This document shows, piece after piece, positions 42,701 to 53,942 of a stretch of DNA of 64,000 bases. The number at the start of each line of letters is the position of its first letter. The first letter of the stretch is position 1. Both the position numbers and the translations under genes were made by a program. Under the pieces are notes generated by a model. That model searched no databases. It worked only from the letters and a program-made list of their open reading frames with translations, and had not been told where the DNA came from. The DNA comes from Siderastrea siderea (Eukaryota; Cnidaria; Anthozoa; Scleractinia; Rhizangiidae): contig OZ034970.1 of NCBI GenBank assembly GCA_964030785.1, positions 41,472,377 to 41,536,376 of the forward strand. Direction: 5' to 3'.

Positions 42701-43765
42701 ACGAGGCTTTAAGCAATGCTGAAGATACGTTACAAGTCGACATCAATGCTTCGTGGGCCTAGTCAGGTTGCTATTTTTAGAGTAATCTTATTCTGTCCAA
42801 GCAGTCATTGCATACTACGTCGCATCTACACCAGAAAGTACATGGCATTAATTATGGGGACAAAAATTCTAGAACACTAGTCCAAAGACGGTCGTGAAAG
42901 GATTTATCCCCGGCCTAGAACCTGCGGAAATTTGAGGAAATGTCGGTTAAATGAGATTTATGTGATGTACCCATGAGACCAAGCACACAATTATGACTTG
43001 CTTTTTCTTGCTGTTGACTTGATGTTTCAACAACGCAACTGACACAATACCACAAGAGGACGTGTTCAAGTGCCTTGCAGCCAGTTGTAGCTGATGGTTA
43101 AACAGAAACAATAAATGCACAAAAGCCAATTTGTTTTCAAGATCCACTAGAGCAAACACTTGTAAATTTGTGGTGATATGGGTTATTGAGCTTTTTATGA
43201 CATGATATGTCGTCAAATAAATTGTTAGGATATTAGCAGCTAGTCTCAGTCTCAGCTAGTTACACACAGTTTTTTCTATTGATCAGAGTGTTGTCAAAAT
43301 TCTTTACCAAGTCAAGGCAGCGTCCGAGTTGTACGTTAGTAGTTGGTAAGTTGTTTTTAGTTTGCTTCTTTCAGTTTAATCTTTCCTAGCCTTATTGCCG
43401 TTCAGAGCAAAGTTAGTTTCCCTTTCACTTGGGCCAAAATATTGCTTTGTTTGTGGTTCGTGATTAATTAGTTTACGTTCTTCTCTATTCTCAGTGACAT
43501 CTATTCTCAGTGACACAATTTTGCTTAGTTTGTCTCGCAATTGCAAGGTTTTTACGCAACCTTTTTGTTTTTCTTAACTGAACCTTGCTTTATCTGCAAT
43601 ATCGGAATCGCAGAGAGCGTGTGATGTTTCATTTGTCTTTCTTGGCAGTATACGAAGTTTGCCATAAGACACGAAAGGGACAACTCTTCATTCGTTTTGC
43701 CTTTTGAATGTGATTTGGAGCATGCATCACTAAAGAGCATGCATGCGTGTGATGATGCCTTAAGT

Positions 43766-44547
43766 ATGTATATCTTATTAGACGTTTCGGTGCGAAGTAT
43801 CGCCGTATATTTTTTAGCCTCCCACGCAGTCGTTTTTAGGGGAGTTACATTACCCTCCTCCCCACAAACGCCTGCTTACCGGAGTTGGACATTCCTTTCC
43901 CATTGTTTTACTCACGAGACAATCTAACCAACCACCATTGTATTTCCTGTGAGTGTTTTTCTTCAGAGACGCTAGTGTTGTGAAGTTGGAATTTTTTTTA
44001 ACTCTAAAATGGTGAATTCTGGCTAAAACATAGGAAAAATATATTGCATGTGATTAAAAAGTGTTTCCTGTGCGACGCTTTTTTTTCGTCATCTACCGAA
44101 AGAGTTAGAATTCTCTGACAAAGCGTTGTTGATCTTGCTAACCTGATCGAGTGGAAAGTCGGTGAAGGCTTCAGCGCTTCTCAAACTGCTAGAGCCAATG
44201 CAATGCGAAGGGATATGAGACTTCTACGACTTGAAAAGACAAAGAGTAAGACGACGATGGACCGAGCGAGATGATAAACTGATAAATGAGATGAAAAAAT
44301 CACACATGGCACAACAACCAAGTGCGCTTCAGGGGCGAAATCTCTCATACTCCAGTTAGCTGGCATATCTGGACATATCTGTTAGCGTTTTTGCTATCTT
44401 TGCGTCGAAGGGCAAAAGAGGTTTTTACAACGCGCGTTCGCATGCTCTTCTCGCATGACATTTTCTAATAAGCCGAGGGGACTGTTAGTCCTAGTTTATA
44501 ACGCGTGGTCTAGTTTACAATTACCATTTGTGATTACACAGAGCGGG
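43766..44547. other. Non-coding stretch, nothing recognised
   Basis: Lies between the tandem array and the minisatellite-bearing inverted repeat. Only short unsupported ORFs. Confidence 0.4.
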
Positions 44548-44564
44548 GTCTGTAAAACCCGGAA

Positions 44565-44685
44565 CACACCCGGAACACACCCGTACCACCCCGGAACACC
44601 CTCGGAACGCCCCAGAACACCCCCGAAACGCCCCGGAACATCCCATAATGCCCCGGAACACCCTCAATACAGCCAGGAACACTCC
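44565..44685 (+). repeat. CCCCGGAACACC-type minisatellite
   Basis: About ten imperfect 10-12-bp units. Its inverted partner is at 48030-48125. Confidence 0.75.
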
Positions 44686-45676
44686 TCAACACCAAAAATA
44701 GTGGTCAGCGGTCAGTCCGCTCGTGCACAGACTGACCCGAGGACCTCCGAAGACTAACGAAGATTTCCGAATTTTTCCGAAGAGTTTTGCGGATCACCCG
44801 AAGATTTCCGAAGATTGGTTTCTTTAACTTAGGAAAAGCATCCATTCAAGGAGGCTCGAAAGGGTTCTTAGCTGCGCGCACGCGTAGCCTACACAGGACA
44901 TAGCAAGAATGCACGCGAGACCTGAGTGAATCCAAATTTCTATCAAAAAGTCGCGTGCGCAAAATACCGGAAGTTAAATGCCGCGTAAAATCGCGAAAAC
45001 TGGAAATAGAACATGCACAAAACATTTGTTTTTGTCTCGAGATTTTGCTCGGTGACCCATCCTGACTTTTTGCATGCATGTAGCTTTATGTGTGACAATT
45101 TAAATAGAAGCTTTTGGAAGAAAGTTATTCAATGGTATTTTTTGTAATTCATAAAATGGCTTTTTCGATATAACTTAAGTTCTACTGAATACCTTTTTAA
45201 GTTAAGTTAAAGAACTTAAGGAGCTTTCTAAAAATGCAATAAGAAGGGTAGGTCACCGACTTAGTTTTTCGGATAATCGACAAAAACTGAAATTGGGGGT
45301 CCTTTTTGTGGACCTTTAGGGTCGTCATGGTAACAGGTGTGACATCACAACCAGCCTTAAAGTATTGCCCGACAAAAGAGTTGTCAAGATATTCACAGTT
45401 TGCCCACATGCTCAGAAATACTTCTTGGTAATCATTCCTCGTTTCAAAAGGTTTATGACATTTAAAGACCCTTTCGAGCCACCTTACTGACAAAAATAAC
45501 ATTGGTGTCCTTTACATCAACAATGATCTGATTTTGAATATTTCAATTCAATTATTGAAGTTGTTGTAACTCATGCGAGATTTGCACTATAACTCTCGAC
45601 AAAAAGATGTGACGTCATGGATATAAGTGAAATTCTGGGGGAGGGCATCCCGGATCATAATTCAATTCACCATTAA

Positions 45677-46606
45677 GGGAAGGTACCGTTTTTCTTGGGG
45701 GGGGAGGGCTGGGGAATTTTGGTATTTTTTTCCCAACAAAGTGTTGGCCCTCCCTTGCGTTTTAATTAAAAAACTCCTGACCCCCCACCTTTAGGTGACT
45801 GACAAAAGTGCGACCCTCCCCTCACTACTACATGGTATGTTCCATGCTGTAGAAACCTCAGAACGTTTCGTTTGTGAACGCAAAGTGTTTGAATATGAAT
45901 ATACCTCGATATTGAATGTGTGCGCGCTGAAACAAGGAAAATGCGAACAATCAGTGTGGGATATTTACGTTTTATAGCTGAAGTTTGAATATGGAAGTAT
46001 TTGAGTATTATAAATTAAGTTTTGAACATAAAATATCTAAGGGAAGATACACGCGCTTCTTTCTCTGACTAGCCGGCGTTGCTGTTGGTTATTCTAACAG
46101 AAAGGTTTATTTGTTTAGCATGCGAAATCTGCCTCTCAAAAACAAATATTTCCTTCATTTCCGACACTGGGTAGAGCGCATTGTTGGATCTACTAGTAAC
46201 TCTTTAGAACTAAACGACTCAGGAGATCAGGCAGCGGATAGCCAACAGCAAGACGCTGAAGAAACGATACCTGAGTCAAGTACTTCTCGATACGGATGGA
46301 AAAGGACACGAGCCTTCCGAGAAAAACTATGTGCCATGGCATAATATACATGTAGAAATGTAACCTAGTACCTACAATAAAACACCAAATTAAATCAAAG
46401 TTGGTGAAAAGAAAAACTTAATCTGTAAGAAAAATGGAAAGCAACATCACAAAAATTTTCATTAAAAAAATTTTGGAAAAGATGTGTGACCCTCCCTTGA
46501 ATAGCTCACATGAGGTATGGCCCTCCCCTTTTGGTGCTCACTTTCACTGTTGACCCTCCCCTCTGAGGCCCCAGCCCTCCCCCCCCAAGAAAAAACGTAC
46601 CTTCCC
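45677..46606. mobile_element. 930-bp PIF/Harbinger-like element
   Basis: The inverted ends GGGAAGGTACGTTTTTTCTT and the G-rich tract behind them are flanked by TAA (45674-45676, 46607-46609), the TWA duplication of PIF/Harbinger. It includes an open frame at 46111-46344. No DDE transposase is visible. Confidence 0.65.
46111..46344 (+). CDS. Small ORF inside the PIF/Harbinger-like element
   Basis: 77 codons, acidic middle (ADSQQQDAEETIPESSTS) and a basic end (GWKRTRAFREKLCAMA). It follows a plausible acceptor (ttgtttag) by a few bases. I do not recognise a domain. It could be a remnant of the accessory protein of the parent transposon, or spurious. Confidence 0.25.
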   Translation: MFSMRNLPLKNKYFLHFRHWVERIVGSTSNSLELNDSGDQAADSQQQDAEETIPESSTSRYGWKRTRAFREKLCAMA

Positions 46607-46609
46607 TAA

Positions 46610-47469
46610 AGACGTCACGGTCGCAATAACTTACTCTTGGGCATTGCATGACAGATTTTGCACGCAAAGTGCGTTTCACGTTCAAGACCACCAAAAATTG
46701 TAAAACATTTTGTACCCACATTTTCTTGAACTTTGCAAAGTTCAAGAAAATGTGGTATGTATTCTCATCGTTGATATTTTCCTTTTTTTTGTTTATTGAA
46801 TTTTTTCTCTTAAAGTCTAACTAGATCCGGTTGTGACAGTAAATAAAATACTTGTTCCCTTTCTTGCTATAAGAGTGTAAACTCGTTCGATCCTGTTGCT
46901 CCCGGTTTACATTGTGACATCCCACATTATAAGCCCTCGGATACCTTACAATATTATAGTGAGTACTTTTTTGCAGGCGCACATTTCTCCTACTCATTTA
47001 TCTTCCGAGCTACGCTCTTTTGTAACCGTGAAAAATATATACAGGCCTAATTGCAAAACGTCATTCCAGTATGAAAGGAGAAAGCTGCGAGATGGGAATT
47101 TATTAGACATGGAACTACGTTCTCGGATTTTAAAATTCCCGAAGCACTCACGCACTACGGTATGATACTTCAAATTAATATAAACTGAGTTGATAAAGGT
47201 GAATTACCCATCTATTAGAGCTCACATTTTGAGCGTTTAATTGCTCTTCATCAGAGCGAATCCTTGAATGTAGTTTGCATACCTAATCCATTCCTATTTG
47301 AATTTTTTCATTTTTATATGAAATGGTTTTTTAAATTAGGTGTATTTATTAGCGTAACGAACCGGCGGGCAAACATTTTCCATTCGCCTGTGGAAATAAA
47401 ACGATGACGACCGTGTGACCTCGGAATAATGACCTCATGACATTGCGTGACACTGTATCATTTGGCTGT
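46610..47469. other. Non-coding stretch, nothing recognised
   Basis: No repeat border or exon seen. Confidence 0.35.
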
Positions 47470-47697
47470 GCCTTCACACGTCAAACTAATGTTGGCCAAC
47501 GCGTGTTAGCAAATTCAAATTGGTGTGTGTGAACGGCATAACAACAAGTTGGCAAACTGTTGGCAAAAAAGTTGGCGAGAATAGAGACAAGCTCTATTTT
47601 TCGCAAACAATTTGCCAACATGTTGTTGTGTCGTTCACACACACCAATTTGAGTTTGCCAACACAGTTTGCCAACATTAGTTTGACGTTGGAAGGCC
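47470..47697. mobile_element. 228-bp palindromic MITE
   Basis: The inverted ends GCCTTC..ACGTCAAACTAATG pair and the arms continue with near-matching ttggtgtgtgtgaacg. No coding, no clear target duplication. Confidence 0.65.
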
Positions 47698-48144
47698 GTT
47701 TTATGTTCTTGAGGTCACACCTGTTTTTGAGCGTGACAATGCAAACCTCGCACGAGAAATATCGATGCAGATTAATAATTCAGCTGTCACATTTTCATAT
47801 TACTGAAAATCGTAAGTTTTCCTATGAAGGTGACGTGTATAATATTTATTTTTTTCCATTAAATAATGGTTCTTTCGCAGTTCTTAAAAGCTTCGAAAAT
47901 ATTCCGAAGCATTATTGAAATGCTCAGAAATCTCAGGGTGATCCACAAAAGTCCTATGAAGAATTGGGAATCTTCGGAGGTCTTCGGCTTAGTCAATTCG
48001 TGAGCAGTCTGACCGCTGACCACTAATATTTGGCGTTCTGGGGTGTTCCTGGCTGTTTCAAGGTTGTTCCGGGGTATTATGGGATGTTTCAGGGGTGTTC
48101 TGGGGGTGTTCTGGGGTGTTCCAGGTTTTACAGACACCCACATA

Positions 48145-48216
48145 GCCTGCGTGCAGACGTCTCCTATTTCCTTCCACCCGCGGGTGGAAGGAAATAGGAG
48201 ACGTCTGCCCGCAGGC
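48145..48216. repeat. 72-bp near-perfect palindrome
   Basis: The inner 56 bp (48153-48208) are a perfect palindrome centred on cccgcggg at 48180/48181; one mismatch lies outside it. It abuts the right inverted arm ending at 48135. It is probably a short foldback insertion. Confidence 0.85.
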
Positions 48217-50217
48217 CAACACCCACACAGAGCTTATCTCTTGCGTTGAATTTATCAGTTAGAATCTGTCGACAGATTTCTAAGTTTAATGCTGCATTTG
48301 AAAGCTACCGGCATTCCTAAGTTAAATATACCATTTGAAAACTCAGAGAATGTAATTTTGTTTTCTTTCATCCATGTTTATTGACAAAAAAAATCATGTT
48401 AAAAACATAACTTAACTAAAATTACAGCAATATCTTAAAATAGCCACTCGACCGAGGGCATGTGGTTTCAGTTTTTATCCACTACATTTTTCGGCGTTTT
48501 TAAGGCGCCATTGCTAAAATAGCCACTCGATGAAGTGGATGTGGCCAATAGGCGAGTGCATTCCAGGAACAAACTCCTAAAGTCTAGCTATAAAAAAGTT
48601 ATCCATATTTTAGATTTAGAAACTACTGACGAGACTAAATTTTAGCGAAAAATTAAAAAGAAGCAGCCGATTTTTGTGCTACATTTTCACTAGACTGTAC
48701 TGTTGGATCGAAAGTGCAGGTTGTGTAATTTAATAGACTGCGATCAACTTGAAACGCAGTTTCACTGATCAGCTCACCTCAGCTCAGCCCACAAAATTTG
48801 CTGACTATCGCATCTTTTTTTCCCGCGAAGTGAAGGCATTGTAAGGAGACCTGTTGTCACGCACTGTTCCATAGAAAACGGCAAAGTGACATTTTACTTA
48901 ACATTTCTCTTACATTTTCTTCATTCTGAGTTGCTGTGAAATAACATATTTGCCCTCTATGCTAGGCAATGTTTCGCACTGACCAAAACAGCGAAGGCGA
49001 TTTAATATATTTTGAAATGATATAATTTTTTTTTCAACCAAAACATTTCAATAAAACGAACTGCTGAAAAAGTAGGGGATCCATAACTCAACGTTTTGGC
49101 TTTTGTCTGTGACTAGGTTTAGGAAATATTACTGACTGAAGGTAATCAATGGCATAGTAATGAATTGCTGAGTAGTTTATTCCGTTCAATATAGCAGAAG
49201 CTCGAAAATGTATTTTCATCTCACAGAATCCTTTACCCTGAAAAATCAGTCTTCTTCCCCCACAAATGTAAGAATTTTAAGTACTTGAATTTTTCTGGTA
49301 CCACCACCGTTTTTCATTTCTCTTTTCAGTCTTTTTCTTCTTGGCCCTTAGGCTGGCCTGAGTCCGCGTCTTCCATTCTGTTTTGTTGTGAATTTTTGCT
49401 CCAAGCGAACACAGGGAAATTTTAAAAATCGCTGTCTTTCAATAATAAAAAATCGCGTGTCTTTCAACTGGGTTCCTCTGTCGGTCAAACTCGCCACTCA
49501 AGTGACCACAGAGAAGATTTTGTCACGGACCAAAAGTTTCGCTAAGGCAGGCCAGGGGCGGCAGTTTCTCGTACGTGAATTCAAATTTTAACGGAAAAAT
49601 GCATTCTTCGAATTCCTTTGAGTTCGGATTTCTTGCAGATCATAGGGAGAAAGCAAATTGACGGCCGTATTCAAAAGTTTGGGCTCGATTCGAAAGGTCT
49701 ATCCGCGATCGAATCTAACTCAAATTTGGCCAAAACTTTGTTCGAAGACTATTCTTTCGAGGGCTAAGTTTTTTTTGTGTGAGCGAATCGGGCAAATACG
49801 GCTTTTTTGGCGAAATGTTCGACTGGGTAGTGTCATTTGCGGTTCGCCTGGTTGCATGCCTTGTTCTCTTTGTCTACTTTTGAGCGAGTCCGACCGTTAT
49901 TTTGAAACATCGCTTTCGCGAGCCTTAAATCGCCAAAATAAACACAGAAAAAAAAAACAACATGGCAGCAATTTTATGAGTTTTTAGTCATTTTCCTCAG
50001 TTATAAAATTCCTAAATTTCGGCTTTAGTTTTGCTAATTTTGATAAACCGACGGAACCATTATAAATGCACAGCCCACCACACAAACGGAGGATGGTAAA
50101 CCTGTGGTCTGGCAAGTGAGCCAATCCAACGCCTCCATCGGCACCCCTTGGGATTTAAGAATGACAGGCTGAACACCTCAGCCTCCCTTTTGTAGGTTCG
50201 CTTCGTGTTTAACTTTA
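48217..50217. other. Non-coding stretch, nothing recognised
   Basis: 2 kb with no supported exon or repeat boundary. Short ORFs (for example 49658-49987) have no motif I know. Confidence 0.4.
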
Positions 50218-50855
50218 CAGTCAAAGCCGGTCAGACGTTCTCGTCGTTAACGGACTAATGAATTCGTTAATGGAATATTAATTCCGTTCGTTGAGTGATC
50301 AATCCATTCGTGAAATGAATAATCCAACATTCAAATTGAGCCTCGATTCAATAATCGAATGTTGATTGGATTAATGAACAAAAGTTATACCATATATGGA
50401 AGAGAGTGCGGCCGGCAAACATGGCGGACTTGAATAAAGAACAGGTAAGTTATTTTAGTATTGTAATTTTTTCATAGAACGCCATTGGTATCGAATGTTG
50501 TTACTTTTTCTACCGGCGTTGGTATATATAGATGAATTCTCCCTTTTGATATTTGTCGTTTCGGTTAAAGAATACTTGTGAATATTTGCAAAGGCTTACC
50601 GAGTTTGATCGATCGATTGATCTTTGTTGTCTGCTGCGATCTGCAACCTTTGCGTTATTTGCAATTTCATCTTGTACTTTATCTTAAAAATAAACTTGAA
50701 ATTTGGCATTTCAGGAGAAATATATGGCAACGCGTTTGTTCATTAATCAAACCAACATTCGATTATTGAATGGAGGCGTAATTTGAATATTGGATTATTC
50801 ATTTCACGAATGGATTAGTCCGTTAACGACGGGAATGCTTGACCGGCCTTGACTA
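50218..50855. mobile_element. 638-bp Tc1/mariner-like TIR element
   Basis: The inverted ends CAGTCAAAGCCGGTCA are flanked by TA (50216-50217, 50856-50857). Inverted similarity runs about 120-160 bp inward, with a ~45-bp extra piece in the left arm. No transposase. It contains an exon-like start (50421-50444). Confidence 0.65.
50421..50444 (+). CDS. Possible first coding exon (MADLNKEQ) with splice donor
   Basis: aacATGG context, eight codons, then CAG|GTAAGT, a perfect donor. It lies between the TIRs of the mariner-like element. No second exon is recognised downstream, so this is speculative. Confidence 0.25.
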
Positions 50856-50857
50856 TA

Positions 50858-53093
50858 ATTCATTACAAAAGTCCTCCAAGCAATGTTTGTTGTCCTGGTT
50901 GACCACATAAGTTCTTTGGTTTCGCATCATGAACTTGTCAATTGTGCTAATATTTTTCGTGTTTTCAACAGTTGTTTCGTTCAAGAAGGGCTCGTTTCGC
51001 TCACATAAGTTCGACAAGTTCGACAAATGAGACTTATTCTCATCGAAGCTTACCGCATTAGCATGAGATTTACTCATTTTGAGGTCACCTCCCCCTGTAA
51101 GCTTAGGGGGTCGAAGAGCAAATGCTCATCTCCTCTTCATGTTTAGCGCCTGAACGAGTCAAAAGCTCATGAAATTCAGTCTCCAAGTTGGTCATAGTAC
51201 TGATTGGAAACATTCGAGGTCCACTTCAAGACACCCAATCGTCCTGTGTAAGCTACAAAATCACCACAATGGAAGCTCCGGGCACGATGCACGCACAGCG
51301 CTCAGCGGGAGCGATCGACAATGGTCGTTTCGATGTCGACTAATTATGAAGAGTGTCTACACATGAGTGAATGAGTGATACATTTGCATATCGCAAGTGC
51401 CCACAAAAACTCATTCCTGCGCTACGCGTATCCAGGGGCCATAAAAGAGGGGTAAGGGAGTGTTAATCAAAAGTTATAGATGCCACTTTTTACCGAGGAG
51501 AAATCACCTTGATAAATTCCAACTTTAGCCCAATTAACCCATTGACTCCTGGACATTTTGCCAAAAAATGCCTTTCGAAGCGAGTCAAGCCGTTTTTAGG
51601 CCGCTGTCTAGCCGAAAAGAATCCAAACTGTCCAAAACGTTGTTTACAAGTCGAGCACTGGACTAGCTTTTGTTCCTGATGCCAAATGACAGCTTTCAAA
51701 GTTCGGGCATGCGCAGAAAGCAAAATTTCGCTGCCCTTTCGTCTTTTACCTTTTGCTTTCTCCCCTCCCCGCCTCTTTTCTTTTCTTTCCCCCCCCTTTT
51801 TTTCTTTTGTGGGGCATTTACTAGGCTACCTTTTGGTGGGAAAAGATTTTGCAAAACGTTCGAAGATCGTGAATTTTTTTGGAAGGAAGTACCAGTGGGT
51901 AGTGGGACAAGATTTTCATTGGAATTCTCTGCTCAAAGTTACACGGTTTTTTGCGTCTTTCTCTGGTCTGTTTGACTGAATCGCGCTCATTTTGGTATGG
52001 CTTGAAAGATCTCATCTCCACGCACAAGGTAGTTGTCAAAGTTGTCCAGGACCGTTAAAACTTATGACGTCACAAGTGGTACAAGGGTCGTGGTTAAAGA
52101 AGGGCGGTTACGGGCGGTTCAGGGGTCAATATGTTAAAAAAAATTAAAAAGCTCATAAAAATGCAATTATTGTGTTTGCTGAAAAGTCTGCAAGCACATA
52201 GGTGGGTTTGGGAAACCGTAAGTCAGCCATATTAACCATTCTAGCAGCCAATATCAGCGCGTAGAAACAGTATGTATATGACGAAGTCACGAAAATTTTT
52301 TGTCGGCTTCTAGCACTTACCCAGTGCTGAAGTGCTGCGATCAAGCTGTTTGCCGGCGGAACACTATTGAGAAATCAACCATTTTAACAGCTGATTGAGA
52401 ACCTTACGCAGCAAAGGCGAGTACTTAAGGATTTTACTGCTGTTTGAGTGCTAAATATGATTGATAAAATCAAACGTTCTCACCACGAAATGCAACATAA
52501 CGCGTAATGTTTTATAGAACAAACCCAGTCTATTATATACCCTTCAGCTGCGGACAAGAAATGAGTAAATTGTTTTGTTCGCGTCAAATTAACACAAACT
52601 CTGTCTTGACACGTGGATTACAACATGCTTTTCGATCAGCAATAACAATCGAAAAACTGCTGTAAACAAAACGGCAAACGAACCGTTTTTTCGAAAGCAA
52701 GCTTAGGAAATTCAAGGCCGTTGCATGCTTTTGACCTATATATGTGTAATCCGTAGCCCGAGTGTGTTTGTTAAGTCGCATCGTGTTGCTTTATTAAAAT
52801 GTGTTGCATTCGCAACGACACTATCATTACCAACCTGTATCCAATTTTTAATATTAGAGTAATTTCCCAACGCCACTTTTACCAGGCGTTGTTAGAATAA
52901 TATGTGTCCCGCGGATCGATTAAAAAACAAATACGTCTTAGACGTTACACAATTTACCGTTCGAGCGGATGACTGGTAGAGATTCATTCATAGCTGAACT
53001 GTCGTTGCGGCTAACACGGTGTGTTAAATTTTTCAAACCGTGGGTACGATCACGTGACATTTACACGTGCGTGGCTTTTAGCAGGGCTAGACG
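50858..53093. other. Non-coding stretch, nothing certain
   Basis: A segment around 51535-51760 reads like a repeat seen often in coral DNA (cccattgactcctgg), but I cannot set its borders. Confidence 0.35.
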
Positions 53094-53933
53094 CAGACTC
53101 GTACCCAGTCGCTATTTATGATTCTGTGGGAAAGGGAGAGAAGATTGGATTCTATTGAGGCGGGCGGGGTGACATGGGAAGGGGCGAAGGAAAAATAGCG
53201 ACTGCCAGATTTCGTATCAATATGGTGGGCGCTCGCGAGGGAAGTTCTTTTTCACGCGAAGTAAATAATGCCATAAATGAAGCTAAATTAGCTTTTTCAC
53301 ATCGCAGTTGTATTGGAAATAATGTTTTTAATAAAGCGAACGATATTTTGCATCACTACACAGTGAGTTTATAACCCACTGAGCTGACCTTTTCTGATAC
53401 AAGTAAAGTTATGTAATTAATACGTTTCGTCAACTATAAATTATAAATTTCACAAATCATTCCCTGAAATCTTTCTTCAAACTTAAAAATAGTTTTCTCA
53501 AATTGCAAGAAATTTCTAAATCGATACCTTGAGTTCTTGGCTCGATTTATTTGAAAATTGCCAGCGATAAGCCACAATATTTTCACATTTAATGTAAACA
53601 GACGATAGATCTTCTTGAAAGCATCGAAACCTGAATAACGACCACTTACTCCTGTTCGCGATTGAAATAGGGCAGGTAACATCTCCCTGCTCTTCGTGGA
53701 AGATTAACTTCCATCTCCCGATAAGAGGAATCCAAGTACCGTCAGAGTTCAGTGCCGTTTCCGTGGAAAAACGATCTGCACGCCTCTATGGCAGAATGCA
53801 CGTCTCTACCGTACGAAGTCTGCCTGTCGCTATTTTCCTTCGCTCCTTTCCATGTCATCCCGCGCGCCTCAATAGAATCCAATCTCCTCTCCCTTTCCCC
53901 CAGACTCATAAATAGCAACTGGGTACGAGTCTG
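53094..53933. mobile_element. 840-bp TIR element with 9-bp target duplication
   Basis: The inverted ends CAGACTCGTACCCAG, with ~110-bp imperfect TIRs, are flanked by the exact 9-bp direct repeat GGCTAGACG (53085-53093, 53934-53942). Nine bp is typical of Mutator-like elements. No coding is recognised. Confidence 0.7.
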
Positions 53934-53942
53934 GGCTAGACG

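Larger units (their letters stand above)
35180..43765. repeat. Six-copy tandem array of a ~1.5-kb unit
   Basis: A marker block (gccaacttgttttcaag) recurs at 35226, 36402, 37664, 40039, 41607 and 43125. Full units are about 1.5-1.7 kb; the first two intervals (1.18 and 1.26 kb) lack internal parts. The 37664-40039 interval is 2.4 kb because of a nested element. Each unit carries gacgtcaaataaatt, a block around tcttattctgtccaagcag, and G-rich tracts. ORFs seen in several units (for example minus strand 36083-36424, 41387-41698, 42947-43216) are shifted relative to each other, so coding is unlikely. It may be a large satellite or a repeatedly duplicated non-coding gene. Confidence 0.85.
44548..48135. 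mobile_element. Possible 3.6-kb element bounded by ~260-bp inverted repeats
   Basis: The left arm 44548-44815 and right arm 47880-48135 are inverted copies. Each starts GTCTGTAAAACC, continues with a run of ~11-bp CCCCGGAACACC-like units, then a block around gtggtcagcggtcag and a ccgaagatt-rich part. They could be the TIRs of one element or two opposed copies of a small repeat. No target duplication is seen. Inside are a PIF/Harbinger-like element and a MITE. Confidence 0.4.

Noticed and set aside
44565..44685. CRISPR-like array (short repeats with spacers)
   Set aside because: Units are 10-12 bp, contiguous and imperfect: a minisatellite in an animal genome.
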